A DNA stretch of 64,000 nt, from assembly GCA_913056365.1 (NCBI GenBank), contig CAJXLT010000006.1, positions 88,186-152,185 on the forward strand, given 5' to 3'. The position numbers and the translations under genes were made by a program. The stretch is from an uncultured Paenibacillaceae bacterium. GTDB lineage: Bacteria > Bacillota > Bacilli > Paenibacillales > K13. This document shows positions 1 through 9,160 of this stretch, one piece after another (position 1 is the first letter of the stretch; each line of letters begins with the position of its first letter). Under the pieces are notes generated by a model. It was not told where the DNA came from. It saw only the letters and a list, made by a program, of their open reading frames with translations, and ran no database searches.

Positions 1-15
1 GGCAAAGGAGAGTGA
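1..15 (+). CDS. Possible 3' end of purF
   Basis: The first five codons of frame 1 read Gly-Lys-Gly-Glu-stop, ending at the TGA at 13-15, just ahead of purM. In Bacillus-type purine operons the gene before purM is purF, so this may be its last codons. Only four residues are visible, so the identity rests on gene order alone. Confidence 0.25.
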   Translation, partial: GKGE

Positions 16-21
16 GTCCGA

Positions 22-1062
22 GTGTCAGACGCTTACAAGCAAGCCGGGGTGGATATTGCCGCAGGCAATGAGGCAGTGGACCGGATGAAGAAGCATGTGG
101 AAAAAACGTTTCGTCCCGAGGTGTTGACGGGATTGGGCGGATTCGGCGGTTTGTTCGGACTGCCCCCGAAGAAATATGAGGAGCCCGTGCTCGTATCCGG
201 TACGGATGGCGTAGGCACGAAGCTGAAGCTGGCGTTCCAGATGGATAAGCACGATACGATCGGTATTGACGCTGTGGCGATGTGTGTGAACGATGTCGTC
301 GTGCAAGGCGCAGAGCCGTTGTTCTTCCTCGACTACTTGGCAACAGGACGCCTAGTGCCGGAGAAGATCGAGGCGATCGTCCAAGGCATCGCCGACGGCT
401 GCGTGCAGGCTGGCTGTGCGCTGATCGGCGGGGAAACCGCCGAGATGCCGGGCATGTATGCCGACGGCGAGTACGATATCGCTGGATTTACGGTAGGCAT
501 CGTGGAGCGCAGCCAGATGATCGACGGCTCCCGCATTCAGCCGGGCGATTGCGTCATTGGCCTTGCGTCTAGCGGCATTCACAGCAACGGCTATTCGCTC
601 GTGCGCAAGCTGCTGCTGGAGACGAAGGGCTACCAGCTTGACGAGACGCTGCCGGGCTTCGAGCAGCCGCTTGGCGAAGTGCTGCTGACACCGACTCGCA
701 TCTATGTGAAGTCGCTGCTAGCGATGAAGGAGAAGGTGAGTCTTCACGGGCTCGTGCATATTACGGGTGGCGGCTTCATCGAGAACATTCCGCGCATTTT
801 GCCAGCCGATGTGAATGTGGAGATCCAGGCGGGCAGCTGGCCGATTCATCCGATCTTCCAGCAGATCCAGCAGGACGGCAATATTTCGCACGACGACATG
901 TTTACGACGTTCAATATGGGCATCGGCATGGTCGTCATCGTGCCGCAGGAGCAGGCGGAAGCTACGATCCGCATTGCGGAAGAGCAAGGCGAGAAAGCTT
1001 ACAAGATCGGTCGCGTTACGTTGGGCAACAAGCGGGTGCAGTTCGCTGAGGCAGCTGAGTGA
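22..1062 (+). CDS. purM: Phosphoribosylformylglycinamidine cyclo-ligase PurM
   Basis: PurM (AIR synthetase) closes the imidazole ring, converting FGAM to AIR with ATP, in the fifth step of cytosolic de novo purine synthesis. The protein has 346 residues, the normal family length. It carries GTDGVGTK at residues 60-67 and GGETAEMPG at 136-144, both typical of the PurM/SelD/ThiL ATP-binding fold. The GTG start at 22 follows an AAAGGAG site. The stop codon TGA overlaps the purN start, so the two are translationally coupled. The order purM-purN-purH matches the distal part of the Bacillus pur operon. Confidence 0.97.
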   Translation: MSDAYKQAGVDIAAGNEAVDRMKKHVEKTFRPEVLTGLGGFGGLFGLPPKKYEEPVLVSGTDGVGTKLKLAFQMDKHDTIGIDAVAMCVNDVVVQGAEPLFFLDYLATGRLVPEKIEAIVQGIADGCVQAGCALIGGETAEMPGMYADGEYDIAGFTVGIVERSQMIDGSRIQPGDCVIGLASSGIHSNGYSLVRKLLLETKGYQLDETLPGFEQPLGEVLLTPTRIYVKSLLAMKEKVSLHGLVHITGGGFIENIPRILPADVNVEIQAGSWPIHPIFQQIQQDGNISHDDMFTTFNMGIGMVVIVPQEQAEATIRIAEEQGEKAYKIGRVTLGNKRVQFAEAAE

Positions 1063-1712
1063 TGCCGGGCTTGCAGACGGAGCAAGGGAAGCAAGCCCCA
1101 CGCAAACTGCGGATCGCGGTATTCGCTTCCGGCAGCGGCTCCAACTTCCAAGCGATCGCCGATCAGATGGCAGCCGGTGAGCTGGATGTGCAGCTGGAGC
1201 TGCTCGTCTGTGATCGCCCCGGCGCATACGTCGTCGAGCGGGCTGAGCAGGCCGGCATCCCGGCATATGTGTTCCGCCCGAAGGATTATGCATCGCGGGA
1301 AGACTATGAGCAGGTGCTGCTCGACAAGCTGCGCGAGCAGCAGATCGATCTGATCGTGCTGGCCGGCTATATGCGCTTGCTGACACCGGTGCTGGTGGAA
1401 CCGTATTACGGCCGGATGATTAACATTCATCCGTCGTTACTGCCGGCATTCCCCGGTGCTCACGGCGCAAGGGATGCGCTGGCATATGGTGTGAAGGTGA
1501 CGGGGGTTACGGTGCACTTCGTCGATCTGGGCATGGACACAGGTCCGATTATTGCGCAGGAGCCTGTCCCGATTCAGGAAGGCGATACAGAGGACACGCT
1601 GGTTGAACGCATTCATCAGGTGGAGCGGGAGTTGTATCCGCGCGTCATTGGTTGGATGCAGCAAGGCCGTGTGCAGCTGCAGGATCGTAAGGTGGAAGTG
1701 CTGGCGAAGTAG
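1062..1712 (+). CDS. purN: Phosphoribosylglycinamide formyltransferase PurN
   Basis: PurN transfers a formyl group from 10-formyl-THF to GAR, giving FGAR. The folate-enzyme motif GSGSN is near residues 25-29. The catalytic trio is visible as Asn and His in NIHPSLLP (about 121-124) and Asp in MDTGPII (about 160). The start is ATG at 1062, overlapping the purM TGA as TGATG; a GTG at 1059 in the same frame is equally possible and adds one residue. A short N-terminal extension of about 15 residues precedes the usual start of the fold. It is co-transcribed with purM and probably purH. Confidence 0.96.
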   Translation: MPGLQTEQGKQAPRKLRIAVFASGSGSNFQAIADQMAAGELDVQLELLVCDRPGAYVVERAEQAGIPAYVFRPKDYASREDYEQVLLDKLREQQIDLIVLAGYMRLLTPVLVEPYYGRMINIHPSLLPAFPGAHGARDALAYGVKVTGVTVHFVDLGMDTGPIIAQEPVPIQEGDTEDTLVERIHQVERELYPRVIGWMQQGRVQLQDRKVEVLAK

Positions 1713-1835
1713 CAGGGTTAGTATTGGGGTGGCAGGCTCGGTCTATGAGATCGCTGCGGAGGCTCCGCTTCTTTTTCATAAAATAGGATGAGTCATAGGA
1801 TAATAAGGAACAATATTCAGAACGGAGGCGTTCAA

Positions 1836-3377
1836 GTGGCAATCAAGCGAGCGTTAATCAGTGTATCGGACAAGACTGGCATTGTGGAGTTTGCCGCCAA
1901 GCTGGCGGAGAAGGGTGTGCAGCTGATCTCGACGGGCGGGACGAAGACGCTGCTGGAGCAAAATCAGGTGCCGGTGACGGGTATCTCGGAGGTAACGGGA
2001 TTTCCGGAGGTGCTGGACGGGCGGGTCAAAACGCTGCATCCTGCTGTACATAGCGGGCTGTTGGCCGTTCGTGACAGTGAGGAGCATGTGCGCCAGATGA
2101 AGGAGCTTGAGCTGGATTATATCGATCTGGTGATTGTGAATTTGTATCCGTTCCAGCAGACGATTGCGAAGCCGGATGTCAGCTATGAGGATGCGATTGA
2201 GAACATCGATATCGGCGGGCCGACGATGCTTCGTTCTGCTGCGAAGAATCATGCTTTTGTGACGGTGGTCGTGGATGCGGCGGATTACGGTACGGTATTG
2301 GAGGAAGTGGAACAACAGGGCGATACGACATTGGATACGCGCAAGCGGTTGGCTGCGAAGGTGTTCCGCCATACGGGCGCTTATGATGCGTTGATCTCGG
2401 AGTATTTGTCCAAGCAGACGGGTGAGGCTTATCCAGAGCGGTTGACGGTTACGTATGAAAAGGTGCAGGACTTGCGTTACGGGGAAAATCCGCATCAGAG
2501 CGCTGCTTTTTACCGCAGACCGTTGGCGGCGACGGGTACGATTACAACTGCGGCTCAGCTGCACGGCAAGGAGCTGTCCTACAACAATATTAATGATGCG
2601 AATGCGGCGATTTCGATTCTTAAGGAATTCCAGGAGCCGTCCGTTGTGGCGGTCAAGCATATGAATCCGTGCGGTGTCGGCATCGGTACGACGATCGACG
2701 AGGCTTATGTGAAGGCGTATGAAGCTGATCCGACTTCGATCTTCGGTGGCATCGTTGCGGCGAATCGTGAGATTGGCAAGGAAACGGCGGAGCGTCTGCA
2801 CGGAATCTTCCTCGAGATTGTGATTGCGCCGACGTTCACGCCGGAAGCGCTGGAAATCTTGCAGAAGAAGAAGAACATTCGCTTGCTCGCGCTCGGTGAA
2901 GGGGCGCTGAAGAAAGCGGCGGACCCTATCGTCGTGACGGTAGAAGGCGGCGCTCTGGTGCAGGATGTGGATGCTCACAGCTTGGCTGAGGCGGATCTGC
3001 AGGTCGTGACGAAGCGGCAGCCGACGCCGGAGGAGATGCGTCAGCTGCTGTTCGGCTTGAAGGTCGTGAAGCACGTGAAGTCGAATGCGATCGTGTTGGC
3101 GAATGACGATATGACGGTCGGCGTAGGGGCCGGTCAGATGAATCGTGTCGGTGCGGCGAAGATTGCGATGGAGCAAGCTGGTGACAATGCGCAAGGCGCG
3201 GCGCTGGCGAGCGACGCGTTCTTCCCGATGGGCGATACGGTGGAGCTTGCGGCGCAGGCGGGCATCAAGGCGATCATTCAGCCGGGCGGCTCGATCAAGG
3301 ATGCGGAGTCAATCGAAGCAGCAGACAAGCACGGTATTGCGATGGTGTTCACTGGCGTGCGCCACTTCAAGCACTAA
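1836..3377 (+). CDS. purH: Bifunctional AICAR transformylase / IMP cyclohydrolase PurH
   Basis: PurH carries out the last two steps to IMP. The N-terminal methylglyoxal-synthase-like domain shows [19 protein letters not shown] and DGRVKTLHP (IMP cyclohydrolase). The larger C-terminal part is AICAR transformylase with KHMNPCGV. The protein is 513 residues, as expected. The reading frame is open upstream to 1788, but a GTG at 1836 sits behind GGAGG and begins the conserved [15 protein letters not shown] sequence, so I chose it. A 123-bp gap separates it from purN. Downstream, instead of purD at once, come 660 bp of repeats and a terminator-like hairpin. Confidence 0.97.
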   Translation: MAIKRALISVSDKTGIVEFAAKLAEKGVQLISTGGTKTLLEQNQVPVTGISEVTGFPEVLDGRVKTLHPAVHSGLLAVRDSEEHVRQMKELELDYIDLVIVNLYPFQQTIAKPDVSYEDAIENIDIGGPTMLRSAAKNHAFVTVVVDAADYGTVLEEVEQQGDTTLDTRKRLAAKVFRHTGAYDALISEYLSKQTGEAYPERLTVTYEKVQDLRYGENPHQSAAFYRRPLAATGTITTAAQLHGKELSYNNINDANAAISILKEFQEPSVVAVKHMNPCGVGIGTTIDEAYVKAYEADPTSIFGGIVAANREIGKETAERLHGIFLEIVIAPTFTPEALEILQKKKNIRLLALGEGALKKAADPIVVTVEGGALVQDVDAHSLAEADLQVVTKRQPTPEEMRQLLFGLKVVKHVKSNAIVLANDDMTVGVGAGQMNRVGAAKIAMEQAGDNAQGAALASDAFFPMGDTVELAAQAGIKAIIQPGGSIKDAESIEAADKHGIAMVFTGVRHFKH

Positions 3378-3462
3378 TCGGACATGTGGGGCTGCTGAGG
3401 CGGAGGTGCTTGTTAAGCTGCGAAAATTAGTGGGTGGCGGGTTGTTGAAAGCGATAGGTTGG

Positions 3463-3542
3463 CAGGTAGTAAGTAGCAAATAGCAAGTTGTTGCAAACGC
3501 GACAGGTGGCAGATAGCAAGTGGCAAGTTGTTGCAAACGATG
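3463..3542 (+). repeat. Two tandem 40-bp units after purH
   Basis: Units 3463-3502 and 3503-3542 both end in GGCAAGTTGTTGCAAACG or a one-base variant (TAGCAAG in the first). The core GTTGTTGCAAACG is identical. They lie just after purH and outside any supported gene. Confidence 0.75.
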
Positions 3543-3754
3543 GGGATTCCTGCGATTGTGCAGGCTTTGTGCGTGTTGGAGCGGGGATATCGTGAAATAC
3601 CTGCAGTTGTACATCTTTCAGTTGCTGAAATGGCTCGATCGGGTCGGTTGGCCATTGAAAGCCTGTATTATCGTAGCTTTTGTGCAGATTTGGCGATTAT
3701 ACGCACGAATGCCTGCACATTCGCATCCTTTCGCCACTTACGCCGAACACCTAG

Positions 3755-3949
3755 CGGGCCCCCGCAAAAGTACCTGAATCATCTTCGAAGTACAGCGTCA
3801 CTTTTGTGGGATTCAATCGGGCCCCGCGGAAGTACCTTAATAGACTACGAAGCATAACTTCACTTCCGTGGGCTGTAGTATTCGGGCCCCCGCAAAAGTA
3901 CTTGAATCATCTTCGAAGCATAGCGTCACTTTTGTGGGTTATAGTATGG
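3755..3949 (+). repeat. Three tandem hairpin repeats with covarying stems
   Basis: Units run about 3755-3817, 3818-3882 and 3883-3949, each starting CGGGCCCC. In units 1 and 3 the 5' arm CCCGCAAAAGT pairs with ACTTTTGTGGG. In unit 2 the 5' arm is CCCGCGGAAGT and the 3' arm ACTTCCGTGGG, so two bases change on both sides and pairing is kept. The loop of about 35 nt is more variable. Compensatory change suggests that the folded form matters, as RNA or as cruciform DNA. They look like a dispersed intergenic repeat family. Confidence 0.8.
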
Positions 3950-3993
3950 CGTCCCGACCCCTGCCGAAGGGACTAGTCAGGGCGCTGTTTTTT
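3949..3993 (+). terminator. Terminator-like hairpin just upstream of purD
   Basis: The arms GCGTCCCGAC (3949-3958) and GTCAGGGCGC (3976-3985) pair at nine of ten positions, with one U-G, and are followed by TGTTTTTT. It lies 46 bp before the purD start. It would end or attenuate transcription coming from purH, leaving purD dependent on read-through or a separate promoter. Confidence 0.6.
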
Positions 3994-4039
3994 CGTTATG
4001 ATGTAGGAAATAGACGAGGGTGACAGGGGGCAATGAGCA

Positions 4040-5314
4040 GTGCGTATCTTAGTAGTAGGGCGCGGCGGCCGGGAGCACGCAATCGTGTGGGCGCTCGCCA
4101 AAAGCGCCAAGATCAGCAAAATATATTGCGCGCCGGGCAACGCCGGTATCGCACAATATGCGGAGAATGTACCGATTCAGGAGGACCAGTTCGAGGAGCT
4201 GGCGCAGTTCGCGCTTGATCATGTGGTGGACTTGGTCGTTGTAGGTCCAGAGGACCCGTTGTTCGCGGGAATCGTAGATGTGCTGGAGGCGCACCGTATT
4301 CCGGTGTTCGGTCCGCGTAAGAACGCGGCGATCATCGAGGGCAGCAAGGTGTTTACGAAGGATCTGATGCACAAATACGATATTCCGACAGCCGCTTACG
4401 AGTCGTTCACCGACTATGAAGCCGCACACGCCTATTTGCGCAAGCAAAGCTTGCCAATTGTAATTAAGGCGGACGGTTTGGCAGCAGGCAAAGGGGTAAC
4501 GGTCGCAGCAACTTGGGAAGAAGCCGAGTCTGCTTTGCGTGACATTATGGTGCAGAAGAGCTTCGGCGAAGCTGGCAATTCGGTCGTCATCGAGGAATGC
4601 TTGACCGGACAGGAAATGTCGATATTGGCGTTCGTCGACGGCGAGGTCGTTCGGCCGATGGTGCCCGCGCAGGACCACAAGCCGGCATATGACAATGACC
4701 GCGGTCCGAATACAGGCGGTATGGGCACCTATTCCCCAGTGCCGCACATCCCGCATTCAATCGTGGATGAAGCGATCAAGACGATATTGGAGCCGACGGC
4801 GAAGGCAATGGTCGCCGAAGGACGCTCGTTCCGCGGCGTGCTGTATGCTGGCTTGATGATTACACCGGACGGACCGAAGACGATTGAGTTCAACTGCCGC
4901 TTCGGCGATCCCGAGACGCAGGTAGTGCTGCCGCGTCTGGAGACTGAGCTTGTCGATATTTTCCTCGCGACAGTGAATGGTCGCTTGCAGGATATGGAGA
5001 TATCCTGGACGGATGATGCAGCAGTGTGCGTGGTGCTTGCTTCAGGCGGTTATCCGGGACCATATGACAAAGGTCTGCCGATCAGCGGTCTCGATGAGGT
5101 GCAGCAATCGATCGTCTTCCATGCAGGAACTGCAGAGAAGGATGAGCAGATCGTTACTAACGGCGGTCGCCTGCTAGGCGTGACTGCGCTTGGCGCGGAC
5201 TTAGCTGAAGCTCGTGCGAAAGCATATGAAGATGTGGAGCGAATCGTCTACGAAGGTCGCCATTATCGCACAGATATCGGGAAGAAAGCATTCGATCTGT
5301 CACAGCAAGACTAG
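4040..5314 (+). CDS. purD: Phosphoribosylamine-glycine ligase PurD
   Basis: PurD (GAR synthetase) joins glycine to phosphoribosylamine using ATP. The 424-residue protein is full length. It begins with the GRGGREHA nucleotide-fold motif (7-14), has ATP-grasp elements including IVIKADGLAAGKGV (about 140-153), NTGGMGTYSP, and the metal-binding EFNCRFGDPETQ. The start is GTG at 4040 behind ACAGGGGG; an upstream ATG is out of frame. The gene is separated from purH by repeats and a terminator-like hairpin, which is unusual for this operon. Confidence 0.97.
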   Translation: MRILVVGRGGREHAIVWALAKSAKISKIYCAPGNAGIAQYAENVPIQEDQFEELAQFALDHVVDLVVVGPEDPLFAGIVDVLEAHRIPVFGPRKNAAIIEGSKVFTKDLMHKYDIPTAAYESFTDYEAAHAYLRKQSLPIVIKADGLAAGKGVTVAATWEEAESALRDIMVQKSFGEAGNSVVIEECLTGQEMSILAFVDGEVVRPMVPAQDHKPAYDNDRGPNTGGMGTYSPVPHIPHSIVDEAIKTILEPTAKAMVAEGRSFRGVLYAGLMITPDGPKTIEFNCRFGDPETQVVLPRLETELVDIFLATVNGRLQDMEISWTDDAAVCVVLASGGYPGPYDKGLPISGLDEVQQSIVFHAGTAEKDEQIVTNGGRLLGVTALGADLAEARAKAYEDVERIVYEGRHYRTDIGKKAFDLSQQD

Positions 5315-5568
5315 CGAAGGAGTCACGTCAGCACGTGGGCGGAAGTCATTCGGATCGTACTTCGATTGCATGAGTAAAGGTGCCCGGCGGTGTGTGACTG
5401 ACAACCGATTATTTGTGAAGAAACATTCTAGATTGCATAATCCGTATAGCTAAATTGCTGGTATGATTGTCAGACAAATATGATACAATGGTAATAGTTT
5501 GCTTGGACTACCTGATGGATATGCAGCCAAGCGGAGACGAACAAGGATGAAAGAGAGGGATTTCGAAA

Positions 5569-6231
5569 GTGGAAACAAGACAAAACGTTATGTCAGCTGA
5601 ACAGGATTACAATACGTCCTTTCACAAGCTGATGCGCATGTTTACCTTGTCTATTCTGGTGGCGTTCATCGGTACATTCGTCGGTACATTCGTGCCGCCT
5701 GCATTGTTCCTGCCGCTTATCGTCATCAATATCGGCATGCTGATCGCTTCGATCTTCATTCGCCGTAAGGGCAAGGCGATTGGTTATGGCTTCGTGTACA
5801 CGTTCGTTTTTATCAGTGGTATTACGATTTATCCGGCGATTGCTTATTACGCAGGTATCGGCGGAGCTGGCATCGTACACGCGGCATTTATCCTGACCGT
5901 GCTGATCTTCGGCGGATTGACGTTCTATGCTTATAACAGTAAGCGTGATTTCAGCTTTTTGGGCGGATTTTTGATGGTTGGCATCTGTGCGCTGATCGGC
6001 TTCTCCTTGATCGGTATCTTCGTGCCAGCTATGCATACAGGCCCGCTCGGTTTGATGATTGGCTTCTTCGGGGTGTTGGTGTTCTCTGGATTTATCTTGT
6101 ATGACATCTCCCAATACAAGCATGGATTGCCGGACGAAATGATTCCGCTAGCCGTACTAAGCTTGTACTTATCCTTCATCAACCTGTTCCTGTACTTGCT
6201 GCAGATTCTTGGCATCCTGTCGGATGACTAA
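5569..6231 (+). CDS. Bax inhibitor-1/YccA-family integral membrane protein
   Basis: This 220-residue, strongly hydrophobic protein has about seven membrane segments after a polar N-terminus of roughly 25 residues. It ends with SLYLSFINLFLYLLQILG, the last-helix pattern of the BI-1/YccA (UPF0005) family. Bacterial members are proposed calcium-leak or FtsH-associated membrane proteins, but the role here is unknown. The start is GTG at 5569, eight bases after AGAGAGGGA. A possible sigma-A promoter TTGCTG-18-TATGAT lies in the gap after purD, about 95 bp upstream. The gene is closed by a strong terminator and appears monocistronic. Confidence 0.85.
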   Translation: METRQNVMSAEQDYNTSFHKLMRMFTLSILVAFIGTFVGTFVPPALFLPLIVINIGMLIASIFIRRKGKAIGYGFVYTFVFISGITIYPAIAYYAGIGGAGIVHAAFILTVLIFGGLTFYAYNSKRDFSFLGGFLMVGICALIGFSLIGIFVPAMHTGPLGLMIGFFGVLVFSGFILYDISQYKHGLPDEMIPLAVLSLYLSFINLFLYLLQILGILSDD

Positions 6232-6275
6232 GATTCGTTCATATGCGTACATGAGCGTAAGTTGAACGAACATCT

Positions 6276-6335
6276 AACCTTCGTGCTCGTTGTGCATACT
6301 CCGTTGGAGTGGCAGGGCGAGACGAAGGTTTTTTT
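6276..6335 (+). terminator. Rho-independent terminator after the BI-1/YccA gene
   Basis: AACCTTCGT (6276-6284) pairs with ACGAAGGTT (6322-6330), extended by CTCG/CGAG past a one-base bulge, and is followed by a T run. It lies 45 bp after the stop codon. Confidence 0.85.
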
Positions 6336-6834
6336 GGTATGAATGGATGTCGGTGGGCAGCGGTGAAAAAGTAGAGGTGTGGGTGCGGCTGAGCAGGAGG
6401 ATAGGGGAGATTTTCAGAGTGACAGGATGGATTAGGCGTGGATTAAAGGGAGGAAATGGTCTTATCGCAACGCGCAAATCGATGTAACACAATAGAGAGG
6501 GAAAAAGTGGTCGTATTCCATACAATTGCGGGGGTGATCCGGTATGGGGGTCTCAATAAGACCAGTGATTTCCGCAATATTGATGTAGAGATCTATATGT
6601 GGAGATATACGACCCATTATTCCCGTTAAATCGAGTCTAGTAGTGCGCCCCATTGTAGGCTGCGAGCCGATGGAGCGTACAATCGACAGGCAACGAGCTC
6701 CGGTGCACACGTTCGAAAGCTTCGGTGTCGGAGTGCATGCCTCGAAGTGTGCGAGTTCTTGAGGGCATACCATCGAAGTGTGCGAGCATTAGTGTATCGG
6801 AGATTGGGAGTCTAGGGCACGCCAGCAGCCCGTA
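6336..6834. other. About 500-bp gap without a recognisable gene
   Basis: I find no gene here. Short open frames exist on both strands but have no family resemblance and poor start sites. A 14-bp direct repeat TCGAAGTGTGCGAG occurs at 6742-6755 and 6773-6786, about 50 bp beyond the 3' end of the PaaX-type gene. No clear terminator was found for that gene. Confidence 0.5.
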
Positions 6835-7647
6835 TCAGTGAACTAGCTTACCGTAGAGCGTATTCGCAGGAATGGTGTGTGCCAGTGCGTCTGCGAATGT
6901 CTCCAAGTCTTGCAGGATAGACGGCGGCGCCCACGAAGCGGGGAGCAGCTCTTGCGGCAGCATCGGGTCACGTTCGATCAAGGCAGCGATCGTTTCATCC
7001 ACTTCCAAGTACAGCAGCAGAATGGCAAGCGTAGTTTCTTCTTCCGCTTGGATTGCAGTGAAACGCGGCCTCCATTTCTTGTTCATGTGATCCAATGCTT
7101 CTTGATACAAGGCAATGACCTCTGTCAGCGGCCACAGTGCCAGCACTGTCTCTCTGCTTATAGCGCCAGCTACCTTCTCCCCGTGAAAAATCGAGATATA
7201 ATCGACGATTCCATACTCTTCAGCCATACGCAGGACGTCCTTGGTAATGTCCCAAGGGGTAATATACACACTTTTGTACAGCCGACCGCAGCCCATCTGC
7301 ATCAGTTCGGCACGCATCCGGTCGCGCTTGCTGCGCTCGGACTCTGGAATTTCTCCTGTGAACACGTACCACTTGCCATCCCATGCGACACCATAACGCT
7401 TTCCCGCTGCATTGCGCTGCTGACGGTTGGCTTCACCTTCGGCAGTAAGTTCATACAGGGAACGGGAAGCGGAGCGAATCCAATTCCTCGTCTTCAATTG
7501 TGTCAACGTATTGCGAATCGTACCTGAATGATAACCGAGCCCTTCTAATACGGGCAAGAGCTGCTTCGTATGCAGCGGACCGGCTTTGTGCAATATAGTG
7601 ATGATTCTTTGCTCCAATGTCACGGTCAAGATTTCACCTTCCTTCAT
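6835..7647 (-). CDS. PaaX-family transcriptional regulator
   Basis: The protein has an N-terminal winged helix (LHTKQLLPVLEGLGYHSGTIRNTLTQLKTRNW, shown here only in outline) followed by the PaaX core pattern WDGKWYVFTGEIPESERSKR and LYKSVYITPWD, and a C-terminal domain. PaaX represses phenylacetate catabolism genes in enterobacteria, but no paa gene is nearby, so the ligand is unknown. It is divergent from an aminotransferase gene, a likely target. The start is uncertain: ATG 7647 has a weak site; TTG 7629 and GTG 7623 lie just after AAGGAAGGTGA and may be the true start; the frame stays open to 7707. Confidence 0.82.
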   Translation of the reverse strand: MKEGEILTVTLEQRIITILHKAGPLHTKQLLPVLEGLGYHSGTIRNTLTQLKTRNWIRSASRSLYELTAEGEANRQQRNAAGKRYGVAWDGKWYVFTGEIPESERSKRDRMRAELMQMGCGRLYKSVYITPWDITKDVLRMAEEYGIVDYISIFHGEKVAGAISRETVLALWPLTEVIALYQEALDHMNKKWRPRFTAIQAEEETTLAILLLYLEVDETIAALIERDPMLPQELLPASWAPPSILQDLETFADALAHTIPANTLYGKLVH

Positions 7648-7708
7648 CGTTGTTCCAGAGCGAATGACTGACAATGCATTCAGCCCATTGACGCAGCTGC
7701 CGTCCATC

Positions 7709-7754
7709 TAATATAATACATATTAACACGTAAGACATCAATTGCATTATATTA
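7709..7754. promoter_or_regulatory. Inverted repeat in the PaaX-type/aminotransferase intergenic region
   Basis: TAATATAAT at 7709-7717 and its exact reverse complement ATTATATTA at 7746-7754 lie between the two divergent genes. The site could be an operator for the regulator or overlapping AT-rich promoters. Because the sequence is so AT-rich, chance cannot be excluded. Confidence 0.4.
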
Positions 7755-7831
7755 ATATTTCGATATTTCGTTCATACAGGTAATCGTTCATGTCGTGAAA
7801 TGTTAATGTAGTATTGGAGGTTGGAGCTAGT

Positions 7832-9073
7832 ATGGCAGTGGAGCGAACAGTTGTGGGAACAGTAGAGGCAAGCCGCGAGCAGCAAGCTGGCGGAGTGCGG
7901 TTTGCGAGGCGAACGGAGTCCATGAAGGCATCGGAAATTCGAGAGCTGTTGAAGCTTATGGAGCAGCCGGATTTTATTTCGTTCGCAGGAGGGATTCCCG
8001 AGCCGAAGCTATTCCCGATTGAGGAAGTGAAGACGGCTACGGAACGAGTGCTGCAGCACTCTTATACGACGGCATTGCAGTATGGTCCGACGGAAGGGTA
8101 TCGACTGCTGCGCGAATGGATTGCCTCCTACATGAACGATACGTTCGGTCTTCGCCACACGATGACGAATGTGCTAGTCACGTCCGGCTCGCAGCAGGGA
8201 CTGGATCTGATCGGCAAGCTCATGCTAGATGAAGGTGACATAGTGCTGTGCGAAAGCCCGACATATCTGGGCGCGATTCAGGCTTTTCAGCCGTACCGTC
8301 CACGGTTCATGGAGATCGAGACGGATGCGGAAGGCATCATACCGGAATCATTGGAGCGTACGCTAGCTGCAAATCCGGAGGCAAAACTGCTATATGCGAT
8401 ACCGAATTATCAAAATCCGTCAGGGCGCACATGGTCGCTGGAACGGCGCCAGCGCGTGATGGAGATTGTAGCCCGCCATACTGTGACTGTAGTCGAGGAT
8501 GATCCTTATGGCGAGCTCCGCTTCGAAGGGGATCGCTTGCCGCCGCTGCAAGCCTTCGATGAGCAGGGACAGGTGATGTATCTGGGCAGCTTCTCGAAGG
8601 TGCTCTGCCCGGGATATCGCGTCGGCTGGACTGCCGCGCCCAAGGTATATATGGAGAAGATGGCGCTGGCTAAGCAAGGTGTGGATCTGCATACGTCATC
8701 CATGAATCAGATGATTATCTACGAAATGCTGCAGCTGCAGACGTTGCATACTTATGTGTCTCGCCTGATCGGCACATATAAGGAGAGGCGAGATGCAATG
8801 GTCAGCATCCTGCGTGAGAAGCTGCCTGAGCTAGCATTCCAGCTGCCGCAGGGCGGATTGTTCTTATGGGGAGAGCTTCCTGCGCATTGGAATTGCCGAA
8901 TGCTGCTGGAACAGGCGGTGCAGCATAAGGTCGCCTTCGTTCCCGGCGGCTCATTCTATCCGAACGGCGGACACGAGCATACGATGCGCTTGAATTATTC
9001 GCTCAGTGACGAGCAGCGCATCCGGGAAGGTATTGATCGCTTAGCCTCGCTTATACAGTCGGTTGAAGGATAG
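7832..9073 (+). CDS. PLP-dependent aminotransferase, class I/II (LysN/AraH-like)
   Basis: This 413-residue fold-type I aminotransferase resembles 2-aminoadipate/aromatic aminotransferases. It carries FISFAGGIPEPKLFP near the N-terminus, ALQYGPTEGYRLLREW, YAIPNYQNPSGRTW, VVEDDPYGELRF, and the PLP lysine in YLGSFSKVLCPGYRVGW. No GntR DNA-binding domain is present, so it is an enzyme and not a MocR regulator. The ATG at 7832 follows GGAGG by 11 bases. A TTG at 7814 in frame overlaps the binding site and is unlikely. It is divergent from a PaaX-type regulator and followed by a bidirectional terminator. The substrate is not predictable beyond 2-oxo acid/amino acid. Confidence 0.9.
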   Translation: MAVERTVVGTVEASREQQAGGVRFARRTESMKASEIRELLKLMEQPDFISFAGGIPEPKLFPIEEVKTATERVLQHSYTTALQYGPTEGYRLLREWIASYMNDTFGLRHTMTNVLVTSGSQQGLDLIGKLMLDEGDIVLCESPTYLGAIQAFQPYRPRFMEIETDAEGIIPESLERTLAANPEAKLLYAIPNYQNPSGRTWSLERRQRVMEIVARHTVTVVEDDPYGELRFEGDRLPPLQAFDEQGQVMYLGSFSKVLCPGYRVGWTAAPKVYMEKMALAKQGVDLHTSSMNQMIIYEMLQLQTLHTYVSRLIGTYKERRDAMVSILREKLPELAFQLPQGGLFLWGELPAHWNCRMLLEQAVQHKVAFVPGGSFYPNGGHEHTMRLNYSLSDEQRIREGIDRLASLIQSVEG

Positions 9074-9086
9074 CAGGACACGATGA

Positions 9087-9143
9087 AAAAGCGGAGATGG
9101 CCCAATGCTGCAAGGCAACTGCAGCCGGGCTTCGTCCGCTTTT
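9087..9143. terminator. Bidirectional terminator between convergent genes
   Basis: AAAAGCGGA (9087-9095) and TCCGCTTTT (9135-9143) are exact reverse complements, with A and T runs at the outer ends so it can act from both sides. It sits between the aminotransferase gene and the convergent doxX gene. Confidence 0.8.
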
Positions 9144-9160
9144 CTGTTATACAGTTGGGG

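Larger units (their letters stand above)
3378..4039 (+). other. Non-coding gap between purH and purD, repeat-rich
   Basis: This 662-bp gap interrupts what is one contiguous operon in Bacillus. It holds two tandem 40-bp units (3463-3542), three tandem hairpin units of 63-67 bp (3755-3949), and a terminator-like hairpin (3949-3993). Open frames cross it, but they run through the repeats, show no recognisable protein, and lack convincing start sites. I see no clear sigma-A promoter for purD here; TTATGAT near 3996 lacks a good -35. Confidence 0.7.

Noticed and set aside
3528..3857. 109-codon open frame between purH and purD
   Set aside because: It runs through the tandem hairpin repeats, lacks a good ribosome binding site and resembles no family.
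6742..6786. 14-bp direct repeat as operator
   Set aside because: It lies past the 3' end of the PaaX-type gene and after a terminated gene, not in front of any gene.
7832..9073. MocR-family regulator
   Set aside because: No N-terminal GntR helix-turn-helix is present; only the aminotransferase domain is encoded.
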